Source: Nocardia sp. MH4 (lineage in GTDB: Bacteria; Actinomycetota; Actinomycetes; Mycobacteriales; Mycobacteriaceae). Taken from it: a stretch of 64,000 nucleotides of DNA. The translations under genes were made by a program, and so were the position numbers. Shown here in pieces: positions 62,582-64,000 of the stretch (positions are counted from its first letter, which is position 1; each line of letters begins with the position of its first letter). The notes below the pieces were generated by a model. The model had not been told where the DNA came from, did not search any database, and saw only the letters and a list, made by a program, of their open reading frames with translations. The DNA is taken from NCBI RefSeq assembly GCF_019266065.1, contig NZ_LPNR01000096.1, positions 21,689 to 85,688 on the forward strand, read 5' to 3'.

Positions 62582-63205
62582 CTACCGTTCCGCCGGCTGG
62601 ATCAGCACGACACCCTGGCCGTCCCACCGCAGCGAGAAGGCCTCACCCGCGTCCTGGCCGACCATGGTGCGCCAGGAGACATCGGTGACGAAGGACTGGT
62701 TGAGGTTGCCGCGGGCCGCGACGAACGCGTCCGGGTCCACGATCAGCGGGTACTGCGGCGAGACTTCCAGATGGATCAGCGGACCGCCGGCCGACAGCAG
62801 CGCCACCTGGCCCTGCCCGCTGACGGTGGTGGTGAACAGGCCGCTGCCCGCCGACATCCCGCCGACCCCGGCGAAGCGCACATCGGTGCGCAGATTGCCC
62901 GCGAAGGCGAGCAACTGCTGCGACTCGACCTGCAGGGTGTCGTTGTCGAGATCGACCACGGTGACGTTCTGGCCGTTCACCGCGAAGAAGACGCGGCCGT
63001 TGCCGGTGCATTCCATCAGCGACAGCTTCTCGCCGGTGGCGCGGCGCTTGAGGCCCGACAGCACGCCCTCGCCGCCGCCGAATCCGGCCGATTTGAACTG
63101 CACATTGCCTTCGTAGGCGACCATCGAGCCGGAGATCGCGCGGATACTCGTCCCCGCGAGGTGGGCCTCGATCACCTTCTTCGATTGTTCGAACAGCTGC
63201 GCCAT
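62582..63205 (-). CDS. AIM24 family protein 3
   Basis: 207 residues, first gene of the AIM24 operon. Core: IHLEVSPQYPLIVDPDAFVAARGN. Divergent from the TerD-family gene at 63373, with a 12-bp palindrome between. Proposed to act at membranes or as a scaffold; not established. Confidence 0.85.
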   Translation of the reverse strand: MAQLFEQSKKVIEAHLAGTSIRAISGSMVAYEGNVQFKSAGFGGGEGVLSGLKRRATGEKLSLMECTGNGRVFFAVNGQNVTVVDLDNDTLQVESQQLLAFAGNLRTDVRFAGVGGMSAGSGLFTTTVSGQGQVALLSAGGPLIHLEVSPQYPLIVDPDAFVAARGNLNQSFVTDVSWRTMVGQDAGEAFSLRWDGQGVVLIQPAER

Positions 63206-63272
63206 GACGGCCCTGGAGTCCCCTCTGGACAGGCGGGTGGAATGCCCGATACGTACTGCGTGGACACCCTAA

Positions 63273-63284
63273 CCGATCGATCGG
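63273..63284. promoter_or_regulatory. CCGATCGATCGG palindrome between AIM24 and terD
   Basis: A perfect 12-bp palindrome in the 167-bp divergent region. Could be an operator for both operons; no regulator gene is adjacent. Confidence 0.3.
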
Positions 63285-63372
63285 CCGCGCGCCGTGGCTG
63301 CGGAGCGCGGACGCTCGTCGCCGCTTTCTCGTAGAGTGGCAGACGACCGCACCGACAAGCGAAGGGTCGAAC

Positions 63373-64000
63373 TTGTCTGCAACACTCGCCAAGGGCCAGA
63401 ACGGTCCACTGGCCGTCAGTGACGTGGTGATCTCGCTCCAGCTCACGGCACCGGCCGATCTGTCCGCGCTGCTCGTGACCGAGCAGGGCAAGGTCCGCAC
63501 GGATGCCGACTTCGTCTTCTACAACCAGCCGAGTGGACCTGGCGTCGATCTGCGCCCCGGTCCGGCGGGTCAGGCGGCCTCCCTTGCGGTTTCGCTGCCC
63601 GCGGTGCCCGCCGACATCGACCAGATCCGCGCCGTCATCACCCTCGACGACGCCAACAGCAACTTCGGCCGGTTCGCCCCGCCCACCGCGATCGTCTCCG
63701 ACGCCGCCGGTAACCAGCTGTTCGAGTACCGGATCGACGGGCTCGACGCCGAGTCGATCGTGATCGCGCTGGAGCTGTACCGCCGTCAGGGCGGCTGGAA
63801 GGTCCGCGCCGTCGGCCAGGGCTACGCCGGGGGCTTCGCCGCGCTGGTCACCGATCACGGTGTGCAGGTGGATGATTCGCCCGCGCCCGCCGCCGCGCCG
63901 CAGCAGGCCGTCCCGCAGCAGGCCCCGCCGCCGCCCGCCTACCCCGCGCAGGCCGCGCCGAGCTACCCGCCGCAGCAGGCCCCCGTCTACGCGCCGCCCG
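63373..64000 (+). CDS. TerD-family protein (3' end off window)
   Basis: At least 209 residues from a TTG start with GAAGGG 6 bases upstream. The TerD-like domain (1-165; LYRRQGGWKVRAVGQGYAGG) is followed by a Pro/Gln/Ala-rich tail running off the window. The calcium-type aspartates are less complete than in the 53273 copy (LDDANSNF kept). Divergent from the AIM24 operon. Confidence 0.87.
   Translation, partial: MSATLAKGQNGPLAVSDVVISLQLTAPADLSALLVTEQGKVRTDADFVFYNQPSGPGVDLRPGPAGQAASLAVSLPAVPADIDQIRAVITLDDANSNFGRFAPPTAIVSDAAGNQLFEYRIDGLDAESIVIALELYRRQGGWKVRAVGQGYAGGFAALVTDHGVQVDDSPAPAAAPQQAVPQQAPPPPAYPAQAAPSYPPQQAPVYAPP

Noticed and set aside
1..64000. tRNA, rRNA and CRISPR loci
   Set aside because: No cloverleaf-like gene, rRNA core sequence or regularly spaced direct repeat was found on reading the intergenic regions.

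Overview
The window is chromosomal DNA from a high-GC, mycolic-acid-containing actinomycete, most probably Nocardia or a close relative. The support is a high G+C content with frequent GTG/TTG starts, an Ag85-type mycolyltransferase homologue, a wax-ester-synthase/DGAT enzyme, a mycobacterial-type Sdh1 operon, a cutinase-like secreted protein, an HTH-DUF5753/DUF397 locus, and the rpsF-ssb-rpsR-rplI-dnaB order with an intein in dnaB. I see no rRNA, tRNA, CRISPR array, insertion sequence or prophage. The genus is an inference.

Layout. 1-3522: Dpp/Opp-type peptide ABC importer operon (minus; the left-hand ATPase runs off the edge), divergent from a GntR/FCD regulator with two look-alike operators. 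4481-12614: ABC exporter, two-domain FAD/Fe-S dehydrogenase, a 34-codon peptide gene with a perfect Shine-Dalgarno, an AlkA-like glycosylase, and an HTH regulator with two DUF397 partners. 12663-17637: sdhB-sdhA-membrane subunit (minus), divergent from a thiolase homologue lacking both catalytic cysteines. 17696-28354: small conserved proteins, alpha/beta hydrolase, AAA ATPase beside an unusual low-GC structured element, NlpC/P60 hydrolase, S4 RNA-binding protein, cation/proton antiporter coupled to a ParB/Srx-like protein, metallo-hydrolase, NAD-dependent oxidoreductase, and an integral membrane protein with a kinase-like insert. 28360-37820: a frameshifted secreted-protein gene, GntR regulator, ThrE-type exporter, a long hairpin element, nitronate monooxygenase behind a KstR-type box, WS/DGAT, and a divergent MarR/MFS pair around a 13-bp inverted repeat. 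37880-45540: cutinase-like protein, PLP deaminase, hydrolase, a lipoprotein derived from a beta-lactamase fold without its active site, a methyltransferase, and a DUF885 protein.

45562-50474 is the rpsF-ssb-rpsR-rplI-dnaB replication/translation cluster. DnaB carries a 415-residue intein in its P-loop with the Trp/Cys/Thr signature of class 3 inteins and a LAGLIDADG endonuclease region that contains eight paired cysteines. A gap of about 550 bp in front of dnaB holds several DnaA boxes.

52103-64000 is a tellurite-type stress (Ter) island: DUF475/TerC-like membrane protein, TerD protein, an Ala-rich coiled-coil protein, then a translationally coupled set of CitE-like lyase, a phosphoribosyltransferase-TRSP-StiP-PELOTA fusion and a HAD phosphatase, which together look like a pathway for a ribosyl or nucleoside-like metabolite. 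Three AIM24 paralogues and a second TerD protein (cut by the right edge) complete it; an Ag85-like gene sits in the middle. This island and the DnaB intein are the most noteworthy systems here.
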